A DNA stretch of 44,555 nucleotides. It comes from Cyanobium sp. FGCU52 (GTDB lineage Bacteria; Cyanobacteriota; Cyanobacteriia; PCC-6307; Cyanobiaceae). Below, in pieces: positions 10,529 to 19,659 of the stretch. Position numbers and translations under genes: made by a program. The first letter of the stretch is position 1, and each line of letters starts with the position of its first letter. The stretch covers positions 1-44,555 of the forward strand of contig JANWUS010000001.1 in assembly GCA_024958715.1 (NCBI GenBank), in the 5' to 3' direction. The notes below the pieces were generated by a model that searched no databases, had not been told where the DNA came from, and worked only from the letters and a program-made list of their open reading frames with translations.

Positions 10529-11923
10529 ATGCCCGAAGGCCCGTCCACGCCACGCCCGACGGTGGCCTTCGCGCACCTGGGCTGCGAGAAGAACCGGGTG
10601 GACACCGAACACATGCTCGGCCTGCTGGCCCAGGCGGGCTACGGCGTCAGCGCCGACGAGAGCGAGGCCAAGGTGGTGGTGGTGAACACCTGCAGCTTCA
10701 TCCAGGACGCCCGCGAGGAATCGGTGCGCACCCTGGTGGAGCTGGCGGAGCAGGGCAAGGAGCTGATCATCGCCGGCTGCCTGGCCCAGCACTTCCAGGA
10801 GGAGCTGCTTGAGTCGCTGCCTGAAGCCCGGGCGATCGTGGGCACGGGCGACTACCAGCACATCGTGAGCGTGCTGGAGCGGGTGGAGGCCGGCGAGCGG
10901 GTGAACCAGGTGAGCGCCGTCCCCACCTTCGTTGGCGATGAGCACCTGCCCCGCTACCGCACCACCAGCGAGGCGGTGGCCTACCTGAAGGTGGCGGAGG
11001 GCTGCGACTACCGCTGCGCCTTCTGCATCATTCCCCATCTGCGGGGCGACCAGCGCTCCCGCCCGATCGAGAGCATCGTGGCCGAAGCCCACCAGCTGGC
11101 GGCCCAGGGCGTGCAGGAGCTGGTGCTGATCAGCCAGATCACCACCAACTACGGCCTCGATCTCTATGGCAAGCCAAAGCTGGCGGAGCTGCTGCGGGCC
11201 CTGGGGGAGGTGGAGATCCCATGGATCCGGGTGCACTATGCCTATCCCACGGGCCTGACGTCCGAGGTGTTGGCGGCCTACCGGGAGGTGGCCAACGTGC
11301 TGCCCTATCTGGACCTGCCCCTGCAGCACAGCCACCCCGAGGTGCTGCGGGCCATGAACAGGCCCTGGCAGGCCGACGTGACCGGGGGCCTGCTGACCCG
11401 CATCCGCGAGCAGCTGCCGGAGGCGGTGCTGCGCACCACCTTCATCGTGGGCTTCCCGGGCGAAACCGAGGAACACTTCCAGCATCTGCTCGATTTCGTG
11501 GCGGAGCAGCGCTTCGACCACGTGGGTGTGTTCACCTTCTCGCCCGAGGAGGGCACGCCGGCCGCCCAGCTGCCCAACCAAGTGCCTGCCGAGGTGGCCC
11601 AGGAGCGCAAGGATCGGCTGATGGCCCTGCAGCAACCGATCGCCGCCGAGCGCAACGCCGCCTGGGTGGGCCGGATCGTGGATGTGCTGATCGAGCAGGA
11701 GAACCCCGCCACCGGCGAGATGCTCGGGCGCTGCGCCCGCTTCGCCCCCGAGGTGGATGGTGAGGTTCGGGTGCTGCCCGGCGAAGGAGGCCTCTGCGCC
11801 GCCCCCGGCACGCTTGTGCCGGTGCGCATCACCGCCGCCGACACCTACGACCTGATCGGCGAGGTGGTGGGGGCGAAGGCGATGGTGGGCGAGGCGCTCG
11901 CCGCCCGTCGGACGGGCGTTTGA
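10529..11923 (+). CDS. rimO: Ribosomal protein S12 methylthiotransferase RimO
   Basis: Radical SAM methylthiotransferase that thiomethylates an aspartate of ribosomal protein S12. It has 464 residues: N-terminal UPF0004 domain with cluster cysteines Cys19, Cys55 and Cys84 ([21 protein letters not shown]), radical SAM core with CDYRCAFC (Cys159, 163, 166), and a C-terminal TRAM domain (about 400-460). [12 protein letters not shown] and the [13 protein letters not shown] block are typical of RimO rather than MiaB. ATG at 10529 follows a -10 box at 10492. Its stop overlaps the MFS start (TTGA). Confidence 0.95.
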   Translation: MPEGPSTPRPTVAFAHLGCEKNRVDTEHMLGLLAQAGYGVSADESEAKVVVVNTCSFIQDAREESVRTLVELAEQGKELIIAGCLAQHFQEELLESLPEARAIVGTGDYQHIVSVLERVEAGERVNQVSAVPTFVGDEHLPRYRTTSEAVAYLKVAEGCDYRCAFCIIPHLRGDQRSRPIESIVAEAHQLAAQGVQELVLISQITTNYGLDLYGKPKLAELLRALGEVEIPWIRVHYAYPTGLTSEVLAAYREVANVLPYLDLPLQHSHPEVLRAMNRPWQADVTGGLLTRIREQLPEAVLRTTFIVGFPGETEEHFQHLLDFVAEQRFDHVGVFTFSPEEGTPAAQLPNQVPAEVAQERKDRLMALQQPIAAERNAAWVGRIVDVLIEQENPATGEMLGRCARFAPEVDGEVRVLPGEGGLCAAPGTLVPVRITAADTYDLIGEVVGAKAMVGEALAARRTGV

Positions 11924-13161
11924 CCCCGGCCCACCAGCGACGCCTGTTCCTGCTGGTATCGGGGCTGAGCACCGCCGGATCGTTCGCCGGGCTTACGGCC
12001 AAGGGCTGGATCCTGATGCACGGCAGCGGCAGTGCCCTGCTGCTCGCCCTGCACTTCGCCGCCCTCTCGCTGCCGAGTCTGGTGGTGAGCGGACCGGCCG
12101 GCGTGCTCACCGATCGGCTGGGCTGCCGCACGGTTCTGATCCGGGCTCAGTGGGGACTGTTGACCGCCGCCGTGCTCGGGGCCCTGGCCATCCCGCTGCT
12201 CGCCGGTACCGCCCAGATGGCCGCCCTGCTGCTCAGCACCCTGCTGGTGGGTCTGGCCAGCAGCTACGAGCTCACGGCCCGCAACAAGTACGCCGCCCTG
12301 CTGGTGGAGCACTCCGATGAGCTGGCGCCCTACCTGGCCAGCTTCTCGGTGGTGTTCAACGTGGGCAAGCTCGTGGGCCCACCCCTGGGCGGCTGGCTGG
12401 TGGCACTCCAGGGACCCGCCGGAGCGCTGGCGATCGACGCCGCCACCTACCTGCTGCCGATCGTGGCGGTGCTGTGGCTGCTCCAGCCTCACGGCTCGAT
12501 GGAACGGCGCAGCGGCGGCGGGGCGGCGGCCAGCCTGGCCACCGCCTGGCGGAGCTGCGGAGCCACGTTGCGACACGTGCTGCGGTTCACGGCCCTGAGC
12601 TGCCTGGTGGGCTTCTTCCACCCCGGGCTGGCCCCGCTGATCGCGGCCCAGATCCTCGGCCCCTCGCCCCAGGCCCTGGGCTGGTTCACGAGCGTGCTGG
12701 CCACCGGCAGCATCGTTGGCGGAATCGTGCTGCAGAAGAACAGCGGCTGGCTCAGCCAGCGGCCGGGCCTGCTGATGGGGACCTGCACCGTGCTCACGGC
12801 CCTGGCCCAGCTGGGGATGGCGGCGGCCCAACCGCAGCGGCTGGGGTGGCTGGCCGTGCCCCTGGCCCTGGCGATGGCCTTCCTGATCGGGGCCGGGACG
12901 GCCAGTCTGCTGGCGGGGGTGAATCTGATCGGTCAGGTGGGGGCCCCGATGGCGATCCGGGGACGCATGGCCGGACTGGGCCAGATCGCCTTCCTCGGCG
13001 GCGGTGGACTGAGCGGGCTCATGGCGGCTGCCCTCACCGGAACCCTGGGGCTGCCGGCCTGCTTCGGCCTGCTGGGGGGAACGGGCCTGGTGATCGGGGT
13101 GGCGGAGCTCATCCGCCATGGCGGACTGCGCCTGAGGCCAGCCGAGCTCAGATCAGCTTGA
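11920..13161 (+). CDS. MFS transporter (unknown substrate)
   Basis: Major facilitator protein of 413 residues with about 10-12 hydrophobic segments; the loop [20 protein letters not shown] carries the MFS motif A pattern after TM2, and [18 protein letters not shown] resembles motif C/TM5. Resembles DHA-type or enterobactin-exporter-like permeases, but the substrate cannot be told. The TTG start overlaps the rimO stop by 4 nt (TTGA), suggesting re-initiation after rimO. Its last 14 nt are antisense to the 3' end of petL. Confidence 0.82.
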   Translation: MTPAHQRRLFLLVSGLSTAGSFAGLTAKGWILMHGSGSALLLALHFAALSLPSLVVSGPAGVLTDRLGCRTVLIRAQWGLLTAAVLGALAIPLLAGTAQMAALLLSTLLVGLASSYELTARNKYAALLVEHSDELAPYLASFSVVFNVGKLVGPPLGGWLVALQGPAGALAIDAATYLLPIVAVLWLLQPHGSMERRSGGGAAASLATAWRSCGATLRHVLRFTALSCLVGFFHPGLAPLIAAQILGPSPQALGWFTSVLATGSIVGGIVLQKNSGWLSQRPGLLMGTCTVLTALAQLGMAAAQPQRLGWLAVPLALAMAFLIGAGTASLLAGVNLIGQVGAPMAIRGRMAGLGQIAFLGGGGLSGLMAAALTGTLGLPACFGLLGGTGLVIGVAELIRHGGLRLRPAELRSA

Positions 13162-13240
13162 TGCCGCGCAGCACCACGGTGATCGCGAAGGCGGCCACCA
13201 GACCGCCGCCCACCAGAGCGAAATAGATCGCGGCGCCCAT
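13148..13240 (-). CDS. petL: Cytochrome b6f complex subunit PetL
   Basis: Thirty codons from ATG at 13240 to TGA at 13148-13150. The product has one membrane span beginning MGAAIYFALVGGGL and ends in VVLRGIKLI. The position of the span and the C-terminal basic-x-KLI ending are those of PetL (cyanobacterial and plastid PetL proteins end in IKLI, VKLI or RLI), a peripheral single-helix subunit that helps stabilise the b6f dimer. The length matches the family. It overlaps the convergent MFS gene by 14 nt and diverges from the B12-radical SAM gene. Too short for routine gene calling, hence easy to miss. Confidence 0.85.
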   Translation of the reverse strand: MGAAIYFALVGGGLVAAFAITVVLRGIKLI

Positions 13241-13264
13241 GGCCCCTCAAAGCGAAGACGGGGG

Positions 13265-13320
13265 TATTACAGCAGAAGGCAGGCCCGTTAACGGCGGACC
13301 CGGGCAGGACCACCTAGGGT
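13265..13320. promoter_or_regulatory. Divergent promoter region, petL and radical SAM gene
   Basis: On the minus strand TGTAATAC (13272-13265) is a plausible -10 for petL, about 25 nt before its ATG. On the plus strand TAGGGT (13315-13320, within CCTAGGGT) is a plausible -10 for the radical SAM gene, giving a leader of about 70 nt. Confidence 0.35.
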
Positions 13321-13395
13321 TGCCACACTCCGGATCCGGCTACGCCGACGCCGCGCAGGCTCCGTTCTCTGCCGACACGATCGCCGCCGACCCGC

Positions 13396-15006
13396 ATGCG
13401 CACCCTCTTCGTCTATCCCGAGTTCCCGAAGACCTTCTGGAGCTACGAGAAGATCCTTGAACTGGTGAACCGCAAGGTTCTGCTGCCGCCCCTCGGCATG
13501 GTCACCGTGGCCGCCCTTCTCCCCCAGACCTGGGAGATGAAGCTGGTCGACCGCAACGTGCGCGAGGTGCGCGACGACGAATGGGAGTGGGCGGAGCTGG
13601 TGGTGATCTCCGGAATGATCGTGCAGAAGGCCGACATGGCCGTGCAGATCGCCAAGGCCAAGGCCCGGGGCCTGCCCGTGGCGGTGGGCGGGCCCTTCGC
13701 CAGCTCCACCCCGGATGCCCCCGAGCTCGATCTGGCCGATTTCAAGGTGCTCGACGAGGGTGAGATCACCCTGCCCCAGTTCGTGGAGGCGATCGAACGC
13801 GGCGAGAAGACGGGCCGTTTCAGCGCCAACGGCGACAAGCCCGACGTGACGGGCACCCCGATCCCCCGCTTCGATCTGCTCGAGCTCGATGCCTACGACT
13901 CGATGAGCGTGCAGTTCTCGCGGGGCTGCCCGTTCCAGTGCGAGTTCTGCGACATCATCGTGCTCTACGGCCGCAAACCCCGCACCAAGACGCCGCAGCA
14001 GCTGATCGCCGAGCTCCAGTACCTCTACGACCTCGGCTGGCGCCGCTCGATCTTCCTGGTCGACGACAACTTCATCGGCAACAAGCGCAACGCCAAGCTG
14101 CTGCTGCCGGCCCTCAAGCAGTGGCAGATCGAGCACGGCTATCCGTTCAGCTTCGCCACCGAAGCGTCCGTGGATCTGGCCTCCGACGAGGAGCTCATGC
14201 TGATGATGGCCGAATGCCGCTTCGATTCGGTGTTCCTCGGCATCGAAACCCCCGACGAGGCGAGCCTGTCGATCGCCGGCAAGCACCAGAACACCCGCAG
14301 CTCCCTTGAGGAATCCGTCGACCGCATCACCTCCTACGGGATCCGGGTGATGGCCGGCTTCATCATCGGCTTCGACGGAGAGAAGACCGGCGCGGGCGAT
14401 CGCATCGTGACCTTCGTGAGCCGCACCGGCATTCCCGCCGCGATGATGGGCATGCTGCAGGCCCTGCCCAACACCGGCCTCTGGCACCGGCTGGAGAAGG
14501 AAGGCCGCCTGATCCAGGAGAAGACCGATGCCAAGGGCGTCAACCAGACCAACCTGCTGAACTTCGTGCCCACCCGGCCGATCCGCGACATCGCCAACGA
14601 ATACGTGGATGCCTTCTGCCGGCTGTACGAACCGAACGCCTACATTGATCGGGTCACGCACTACTACACCAAGGTGGGTAAACCCCGCTGGCAGCAGTAT
14701 GTGAAGCGGGCGGCCCTGGGCAAGGCCAGCCTCCCCACCTGGACCGACATCCGTGCCCTGGCGATCGTGATCTGGCGTCAGGGATTCGTGCGCGACACCC
14801 GTTTCCGGTTCTGGAAGTCGCTGTTCAAGATCGCCCGCCAGAACCCCGACAACTTCGAGCAGTTCGTGGTGACGCTCGCCCACAACGAGCACTTCCAGGA
14901 GTACCGCGGCGTGGTCACCCGGGAGATCCAGGAGCAGCTGGCCGCCCTGCCTCCGGACCCCCCGACCGCTCCTCGTCAGCCCGACCGCGAACTGCAGCCG
15001 GCCTGA
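13396..15006 (+). CDS. B12-binding domain radical SAM protein
   Basis: 536 residues. The N-terminal cobalamin-binding-like Rossmann domain (about 1-140) is followed by a radical SAM core with CPFQCEFC (Cys178, Cys182, Cys185), then IIVLYGRKPRTK, and a C-terminal DUF4070-type extension. The closest named relatives are class B radical SAM enzymes of the HpnJ/BchE type, often methylating or rearranging isoprenoids, tetrapyrroles or lipids; the substrate here is unknown. The classical DxHxxG corrinoid motif is not evident, so B12 dependence is unproven. It is transcribed alone and diverges from petL. Confidence 0.85.
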   Translation: MRTLFVYPEFPKTFWSYEKILELVNRKVLLPPLGMVTVAALLPQTWEMKLVDRNVREVRDDEWEWAELVVISGMIVQKADMAVQIAKAKARGLPVAVGGPFASSTPDAPELDLADFKVLDEGEITLPQFVEAIERGEKTGRFSANGDKPDVTGTPIPRFDLLELDAYDSMSVQFSRGCPFQCEFCDIIVLYGRKPRTKTPQQLIAELQYLYDLGWRRSIFLVDDNFIGNKRNAKLLLPALKQWQIEHGYPFSFATEASVDLASDEELMLMMAECRFDSVFLGIETPDEASLSIAGKHQNTRSSLEESVDRITSYGIRVMAGFIIGFDGEKTGAGDRIVTFVSRTGIPAAMMGMLQALPNTGLWHRLEKEGRLIQEKTDAKGVNQTNLLNFVPTRPIRDIANEYVDAFCRLYEPNAYIDRVTHYYTKVGKPRWQQYVKRAALGKASLPTWTDIRALAIVIWRQGFVRDTRFRFWKSLFKIARQNPDNFEQFVVTLAHNEHFQEYRGVVTREIQEQLAALPPDPPTAPRQPDRELQPA

Positions 15007-15028
15007 CGGGCAACAGGCTCAGCAGCCC

Positions 15029-15418
15029 TCAATCCTGCACATAGGGCAGCCCCTGCACCAGGCATAGCTCCGCCTTCTGGAGCTCCCGCCCCAGATAAAG
15101 GGCATGGTCGAGCCGACTGAGGGGTGGCTCCCCCTCGCCCTCGGTGAGCAGGATGCCCACCTCCTTGGCGGTGCGTCCCCTGAACACCGCCAGAGGCTTG
15201 CGGGGCCCTCCCCCGCGGCAGGCCAGGATCTCACCGGTGTCGGGGTCGGTGGCGCGGCCGCGGTCATCGATGCCGTTGCCGAAGTGCTCCACCACCAGTT
15301 CGCATGCCTCGGCATCCACCCGGATCAGGAAGTAACCGGCTGGATCGAGATGGATGAACCTTTGGGAGAGGGCGTCGTCGAGCTCCTCACGGGAGCGGGG
15401 GCTGGAGGTCTGAGCCAT
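15029..15418 (-). CDS. DUF4346 family protein
   Basis: Cytosolic protein of 129 residues matching the cyanobacterial DUF4346 family: FIHLDPAGYFLIRVD, then DPDTGEILACRGGG, FRGRTAKEVGILLTEG, and SRLDHALYLGRELQKAELCL near the end. Function is unknown. ATG at 15418 is preferred since conservation begins shortly after. TACGAT at 15430-15425 could be a -10 box; it would place the transcription start at or next to the ATG, so the message could be nearly leaderless. Confidence 0.85.
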   Translation of the reverse strand: MAQTSSPRSREELDDALSQRFIHLDPAGYFLIRVDAEACELVVEHFGNGIDDRGRATDPDTGEILACRGGGPRKPLAVFRGRTAKEVGILLTEGEGEPPLSRLDHALYLGRELQKAELCLVQGLPYVQD

Positions 15419-15487
15419 GGGCGAATCGTAGGGAGGGTGCGCCGACTCCCCGGCTCCAGGCCAGCGCCCCGAGCCCGGCAGGGGCCT

Positions 15488-15493
15488 TAGCCT
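15488..15493 (+). promoter_or_regulatory. Candidate -10 box (TAGCCT) for the Pro-rich exported protein
   Basis: TAGCCT lies 24 nt upstream of the ATG at 15517, the same spacing as seen before nadB. Confidence 0.4.
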
Positions 15494-15516
15494 GGACTGA
15501 GCGGATCCCCTGAGCC

Positions 15517-16176
15517 ATGCCGTCCCAGCCCCGGCTTCGACCGGCACCCATGATCATGGGCCTGGGGCTTTGGGTCCTGCCTGCGGCCATCGCCCAGATC
15601 CAGCCCGTTCCCTTCCCATCCCCAGGGTTGGGGTCGCCGACGACGTCCCCCCCGCCGAACGGCACACCCTCTGCCGATCCACAGGGGAACTTCGCGCCGT
15701 CAACGCCGGGTGGGCCCGGCAGCGGCGCACCCCAGGCGCCCACAGCCGCAGAACCCTCAGAGAGCCCGGCCGCTCCAGATCAGGGACTTCCCGCCGGGAG
15801 CCCTGCCGCGGGGGTGGGGGCAGGCGGAGCACCGCCATCGGCCTTCGGATCGGTGAACGATTTCTCCGCCGAACTGGGGATCAGGCAGCTGATCGATCCC
15901 AACAGCCCCGACTTCCAGCCCCTGAGCCTGAGTGAGTTCCGTCTCGTTCAGCCGGCGAGATCCAGCACCTCAAACCAGGACGGATTCGGCCTAGGGGGAG
16001 GGGCTCTCTCCCCGATCGGCCCTGCCACCAGCTACCGCGAACGCTTCGCCCGGACCCTTGTGGGTTCACCCGGGGCCTCCCTTCCCGCATCCGAGAGCGA
16101 TGGGGGGCGTGGAGGGAGTCGACAGGGGGGCGGCAGGCTGGGATGGCCGGCCATTCAGAGCTCCTCGCCCGGGTGA
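15517..16176 (+). CDS. Hypothetical exported Pro/Gly/Ser-rich protein
   Basis: 219 residues, not recognised. An N-terminal hydrophobic stretch (about residues 12-26, GLGLWVLPAAIAQ) resembles a signal peptide. Residues about 28-108 are low-complexity Pro/Ala/Gly/Ser; a more ordered part follows (FSAELGIRQLIDPNSPDFQP), and the tail is Gly/Ser-rich. It may be a cell-envelope or secreted protein. The last 22 nt overlap the 3' end of the convergent GNAT-like gene. A promoter-like hexamer at 15488 and high coding bias in this frame support it as a real gene. Confidence 0.6.
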   Translation: MPSQPRLRPAPMIMGLGLWVLPAAIAQIQPVPFPSPGLGSPTTSPPPNGTPSADPQGNFAPSTPGGPGSGAPQAPTAAEPSESPAAPDQGLPAGSPAAGVGAGGAPPSAFGSVNDFSAELGIRQLIDPNSPDFQPLSLSEFRLVQPARSSTSNQDGFGLGGGALSPIGPATSYRERFARTLVGSPGASLPASESDGGRGGSRQGGGRLGWPAIQSSSPG

Positions 16177-17363
16177 CGCGGCGCCCTGGTGGTGAGCGGC
16201 AGGTCGGCATTCACCGCCTCGATCTCCAGTTCCATCGCGCGGTTGGCCTCCGGCAGCCACTGGCGCAGGAGACCATCGAAGCGCGGGTCCATCCAGCGAT
16301 GGAGGCTCACCCGCGGCTCGGCCACGAACCCGCGGCGGCGCTTGTGGCGACCGCCGGCGCCGGGATCGAAGCAGCGGATCCCTTCGGCGATGGCCCAGGC
16401 GATCGGGGCGTAGTAACAGACCTCAAAGTGGAGATTCTCCAGATCGATGGCGCTGCCCCAGTAGCGCCCCCAGAGGGCATCCCCGCCCCGCACGCACAGC
16501 GACATCGCCAGGGGCTGGAGCGGATCGGCCCCCTGTTCATGGGCACTGAACATCACCAGCTGCCGGCGGACCGGATCCGGGGCCTCGGTGAAGAAGGGCT
16601 CGGTGAGGTACTTGCTGCCCCAGGGGCCCCAGCGGCTGCAATGACGGGCGTAGAAGGCGTGGATGCGCTCCAGCAGGGCCGTCGTGATGGCGTCCCCCGT
16701 CACCGGCGTGACGGTGAGACCGGCAGCCTCCACGGCGCGCCGCTCGCGGCGGATGTTGCGGCGCTGGTTGGCGTTAAAGCCGGCCAGGTAGTCGTCGAAG
16801 TGTGCGTAGCCGGGATTGGTCCACTGCCCCTGCTGGTTGAGCCAGGTGGCGCAACCGGCGGCCTGGGCCAGGGACCGCCAACCGGGGTCCACGTAGAGGA
16901 AGTTGCAGCTGAGGATCCGGTTCTGCCGGCAGAAGGCATCGATGGCCTCCAGCATGGCTGCGGTGAGCGCCGCCTCGTCCTCGCCCGGATCGATCAGGAA
17001 GCGGTAGCCCTCGACCGGGCTCAGCGGGCTCATGCCCAGCAGCTTGGGGTAGTAGCGCAGACCGAGCTGGTCGGCGAGCTGGGCGAACGACTGATCGAAG
17101 ACGAATTCCCCGTAGCTGTGGCCCTTGAGATAGAGCGGCGCCACCGCCACCAACCGATCCCCACGCCACATGCCGAGATGGCAGGGCTGCCAGCCCTCCC
17201 TGGGCACGATGCTGCCGCTGCGCTCGAGGTGATCCAGCCAGTCCCAGCCGAAGAAGGGCAGAGCGTCGGCGCCCGTTCCGTGGCTGAGGGCCAGCAGCTC
17301 CTGCCAGCGCTCCCGGGGAAGCGCGCCGGTGGCCCGATGCCAGCGGATGTGAAGCTCGGCCAT
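16155..17363 (-). CDS. GNAT-fold N-acetyltransferase-like protein (DUF482/PF04339)
   Basis: Protein of 402 residues of the peptidogalycan-biosynthesis-protein family (PF04339), which adopts a double GNAT/FemAB-like fold. Typical blocks are PFFGWDWLDHLE, LYLKGHSYGEFVFD, NQRRNIRRERR, and RYWGSAIDLENLHFEVCYY followed by GIRCFDPGAGGRHKRRRGF. The biochemical role is not established; related FemAB proteins transfer aminoacyl groups in the envelope. ATG at 17363 is chosen because homology starts right after it; an upstream extension would run antisense through two other genes. Confidence 0.9.
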   Translation of the reverse strand: MAELHIRWHRATGALPRERWQELLALSHGTGADALPFFGWDWLDHLERSGSIVPREGWQPCHLGMWRGDRLVAVAPLYLKGHSYGEFVFDQSFAQLADQLGLRYYPKLLGMSPLSPVEGYRFLIDPGEDEAALTAAMLEAIDAFCRQNRILSCNFLYVDPGWRSLAQAAGCATWLNQQGQWTNPGYAHFDDYLAGFNANQRRNIRRERRAVEAAGLTVTPVTGDAITTALLERIHAFYARHCSRWGPWGSKYLTEPFFTEAPDPVRRQLVMFSAHEQGADPLQPLAMSLCVRGGDALWGRYWGSAIDLENLHFEVCYYAPIAWAIAEGIRCFDPGAGGRHKRRRGFVAEPRVSLHRWMDPRFDGLLRQWLPEANRAMELEIEAVNADLPLTTRAPRHPGEEL

Positions 17364-17438
17364 GGCCGGGAACGCGGCGGGATCGGGTGCGCGCAAAACT
17401 AACGGGAACGTCCCGCTCGAGCGCCCCAGGAAACCCCG

Positions 17439-17867
17439 ATGGCCCGGCCGTTGTCCCCTTCCCTGCCGGTCCTGGCCACCCTGCTGCTGGTGCTGGGGCC
17501 GGTTTCCCCGGGCCAGGCCGGTCTGATGCGTCCGGTGCTGATGCTGATCCGGCCCCAGCTGGAGGCAAGGCTGGCCGAGATCTGCCTGGAGGCCGCCGCC
17601 GGTGGCCAGGCGGATCTGGAGCGGTCCCTGCGGGATCCGTGCCGCAAGATCGCCGGACCCACCAGCCGCTGCCTGATCGAGGAGACGGATGCCACCGGGC
17701 GGGGGCTGGGGGTGCTGACGGAGATGCTCGGGGGACACTTCGGGGATGACAGCGAGGTGGTGGTCAAGCGCTGTCTGGCCAGGATGTTCGGCCTGCCCAG
17801 CGACAGCCTGCGGGATGTGCCCCTGCGGGAGCTGGGCCGCCGTTTCGCCGCGCGGAGGACCCCCTGA
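17439..17867 (+). CDS. Hypothetical small exported cysteine-containing protein
   Basis: 142 residues, not recognised. A signal peptide is evident (residues about 8-27, VLATLLLVLGPVSPGQA). The mature part is helical and has exactly four cysteines (Cys49, Cys68, Cys78, Cys112), an even number fitting two disulfides in the periplasm or lumen. It lies between the GNAT-like gene (divergent) and the HpsJ-like gene (36 nt downstream, own -10 box). Probably a lineage-specific conserved gene; function unknown. Confidence 0.65.
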   Translation: MARPLSPSLPVLATLLLVLGPVSPGQAGLMRPVLMLIRPQLEARLAEICLEAAAGGQADLERSLRDPCRKIAGPTSRCLIEETDATGRGLGVLTEMLGGHFGDDSEVVVKRCLARMFGLPSDSLRDVPLRELGRRFAARRTP

Positions 17868-17875
17868 GGGTTCGA

Positions 17876-17881
17876 TAGGGT
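17876..17881 (+). promoter_or_regulatory. Candidate -10 box (TAGGGT) for the HpsJ-like gene
   Basis: TAGGGT begins 8 nt after the stop of the preceding gene and lies 22 nt before the ATG at 17904. Confidence 0.4.
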
Positions 17882-17903
17882 CGGGCACTACCGGCCCCTT
17901 GCG

Positions 17904-19007
17904 ATGCCCGTTTCCGAGGACCCGACCGACGCACCGCCGCTGCTGGAGCCCCGGCCCTCGAAGCCGAGTGTGGCAGCCCTGCTGACGGCCGCGGCCCTCG
18001 GTTTCTTCGTGATCTACGCCACCACGGTGTTGAGCGACGTGGTTCCGGTCCAGGCGCTCGATCCCCAGTGGCAGCGCCTGTTCGTGGGGTCCGTGCTCAA
18101 CAACGTGGGCTTCCCGCTCCTCGGCCTGGTGCTGATCCACCTGGCCCGCTACCTGCTGCCCGAGCAGCCGGGACTGGCCCGGCTCACGAGAACCGTGCAG
18201 CAGCTGGCCGTGGTTGCAGCCCTGCTGATGCTGCTGCTGATCCCACTGCACGCGGCCGCCACCCTGAACATCCTCGAAAGGCAGGCGGCTGCCCAGGCCG
18301 CACAGTTGCGGCAGGCCGAGCAGCGCTACGCCCAGCTGCGCCAGGTGATCCTGGCGGCCCGCAGCCCCGAGGAACTGCAGCGGAACCTCGCCCTCAACGA
18401 CGGTCCGCAGCTGGCCCCCTCCGACCTGGCCCGTCCGTTGCCCCAGCTCCGCGGAAATCTGCTGGAGGTTCTGTCGCAGGCCCGCACCACGGCCAGGAGG
18501 CAACTGACGGGCCGCACACCCGCCAAGATCTGGACGGGGATCGCCCAGAGCCTGAGGATCGGCATCATCGCGGCGTTCATGGCCGTCGCCTTCGCGGCCG
18601 GAGCGCGGCGTCGAGGCAACAGCCTGACCCTGCTGGGCGAATGGAGCGAGGCGCTGCGGCAGCTGCTGATGGAACGGGAGGCCCGCCGCTCGCTGCAGGC
18701 CCTGGAGCGGGAGCAGGAACTCGAGGAACGGCAGACCTTCGATCGGATCGCCCAGCTGCGGCGAGCCCAGGAGGAAGCCCGCCGCCGGGCCATGCGCGAG
18801 GAGGAGATGGAACGGCTGCAGCACCAGCGCTGGCTGGAGCAGCAGGGCCGGGAGACCCTGGACCCGGAAGCCCCGGCGCGGCAGGCCCCCCTGCGGGAGG
18901 AGCCAAGGCTCTGGACCCTCAACCAGGAGTTCGATGACTACTACCGGGAGATCGGACCTCAGGAGGAGGATCTGTCCGGGCCTGAGCCTCCAGAACCGCG
19001 CCCGTAG
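17904..19007 (+). CDS. HpsJ-like membrane protein with C-terminal coiled coil
   Basis: 367 residues: hydrophobic segments at about 24-46, 66-84, 97-116 and 205-224, an extramembrane region between TM3 and TM4 rich in Gln/Ala/Leu, and a long charged coiled coil (about 235-315, EREQELEERQTFDRIAQLRR). The layout resembles HpsJ-type proteins associated with hormogonium polysaccharide or exosortase loci in filamentous cyanobacteria, but no other hps gene is present here, so the role is open. The last 49 nt are antisense to the 3' end of the RibD-like gene. Confidence 0.65.
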   Translation: MPVSEDPTDAPPLLEPRPSKPSVAALLTAAALGFFVIYATTVLSDVVPVQALDPQWQRLFVGSVLNNVGFPLLGLVLIHLARYLLPEQPGLARLTRTVQQLAVVAALLMLLLIPLHAAATLNILERQAAAQAAQLRQAEQRYAQLRQVILAARSPEELQRNLALNDGPQLAPSDLARPLPQLRGNLLEVLSQARTTARRQLTGRTPAKIWTGIAQSLRIGIIAAFMAVAFAAGARRRGNSLTLLGEWSEALRQLLMEREARRSLQALEREQELEERQTFDRIAQLRRAQEEARRRAMREEEMERLQHQRWLEQQGRETLDPEAPARQAPLREEPRLWTLNQEFDDYYREIGPQEEDLSGPEPPEPRP

Positions 19008-19645
19008 CGCAGCAGCACCTCGTCGCCGCCGAGGGTTCTCTGCTCCAGGAGCCGCCAGGGGGAAACGCCCGCACCGGTGGCCCCCGGCGGCAGCCAGAGA
19101 TGGGTTCCGCCTAGCAGCCGGGGGCAGAGCGTGAGCTGGAGCTCATCGAGCCGATCGGCCTCCAGCAGGGAGCGGGCCAGGCGCGCCCCCCCCAGCACGG
19201 CGACCCGCTCCAGTCCGAGCCGGGCCAGCTGGGCGAGGGCCTCGGGCCAGTTGGGCAGGGGGAGGGTGCGAAGGAAGCCGAGGGGGCTCTCGGCAGGCTG
19301 CCCGGCCACCAGCAGCCAGCGCTCCAGGGGCTGACGGAAGAACGGCAGCTCCGGCGGCAGACAGCCGAGGCGGCTCACGGCGATGGCCACCGGCTGGGGG
19401 GGGCGCCCCTGCCGGGCCCGCTGCTCAAGAAGATCGGGCGCGTGGATCAGGCAGGTGGTGCCATGGCGGCGCAGGGTTTCGGCACCGATCAGACAGCCAT
19501 CGGCCCAGGCGAGGGCCTCCTCCAGCACCCTGCGGTCGCCCCTGCCCCCCAGCTGGGCCGCCCCCCCCTCAGGCGGTGCCAACCGACCATCGAGGCTGAC
19601 CGCCAGCACGAGCCTGAGGCAGGGGCGGCCAGGGGGTTGCGGCAC
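18959..19645 (-). CDS. RibD C-terminal/dihydrofolate reductase-like protein
   Basis: 228 residues of the RibD_C/DHFR fold: N-terminal RLVLAVSLDGRLAPPEGG, the substrate-loop DRRVLEEALAWADGCLIGAETLR, and GLERVAVLGGARLARSLLEADRLDELQLTLCPRLLGG in its usual order. These NADPH-dependent reductases act in riboflavin or pterin metabolism; here the deaminase half of RibD is missing, so this is either a stand-alone pyrimidine reductase or a pterin-related enzyme. The start is a GTG (19645), 14 nt after the pterin synthase stop; the gene pair suggests a linked pterin/flavin role. Confidence 0.82.
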   Translation of the reverse strand: MPQPPGRPCLRLVLAVSLDGRLAPPEGGAAQLGGRGDRRVLEEALAWADGCLIGAETLRRHGTTCLIHAPDLLEQRARQGRPPQPVAIAVSRLGCLPPELPFFRQPLERWLLVAGQPAESPLGFLRTLPLPNWPEALAQLARLGLERVAVLGGARLARSLLEADRLDELQLTLCPRLLGGTHLWLPPGATGAGVSPWRLLEQRTLGGDEVLLRYGRGSGGSGPDRSSS

Positions 19646-19659
19646 GGGGGGGAGGGGCC

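Noticed and set aside
17364-18824. Long N-terminal extension of the GNAT-like protein
   Set aside because: The extension would be antisense to two plus-strand genes with good coding features; family similarity starts at the ATG at 17363.
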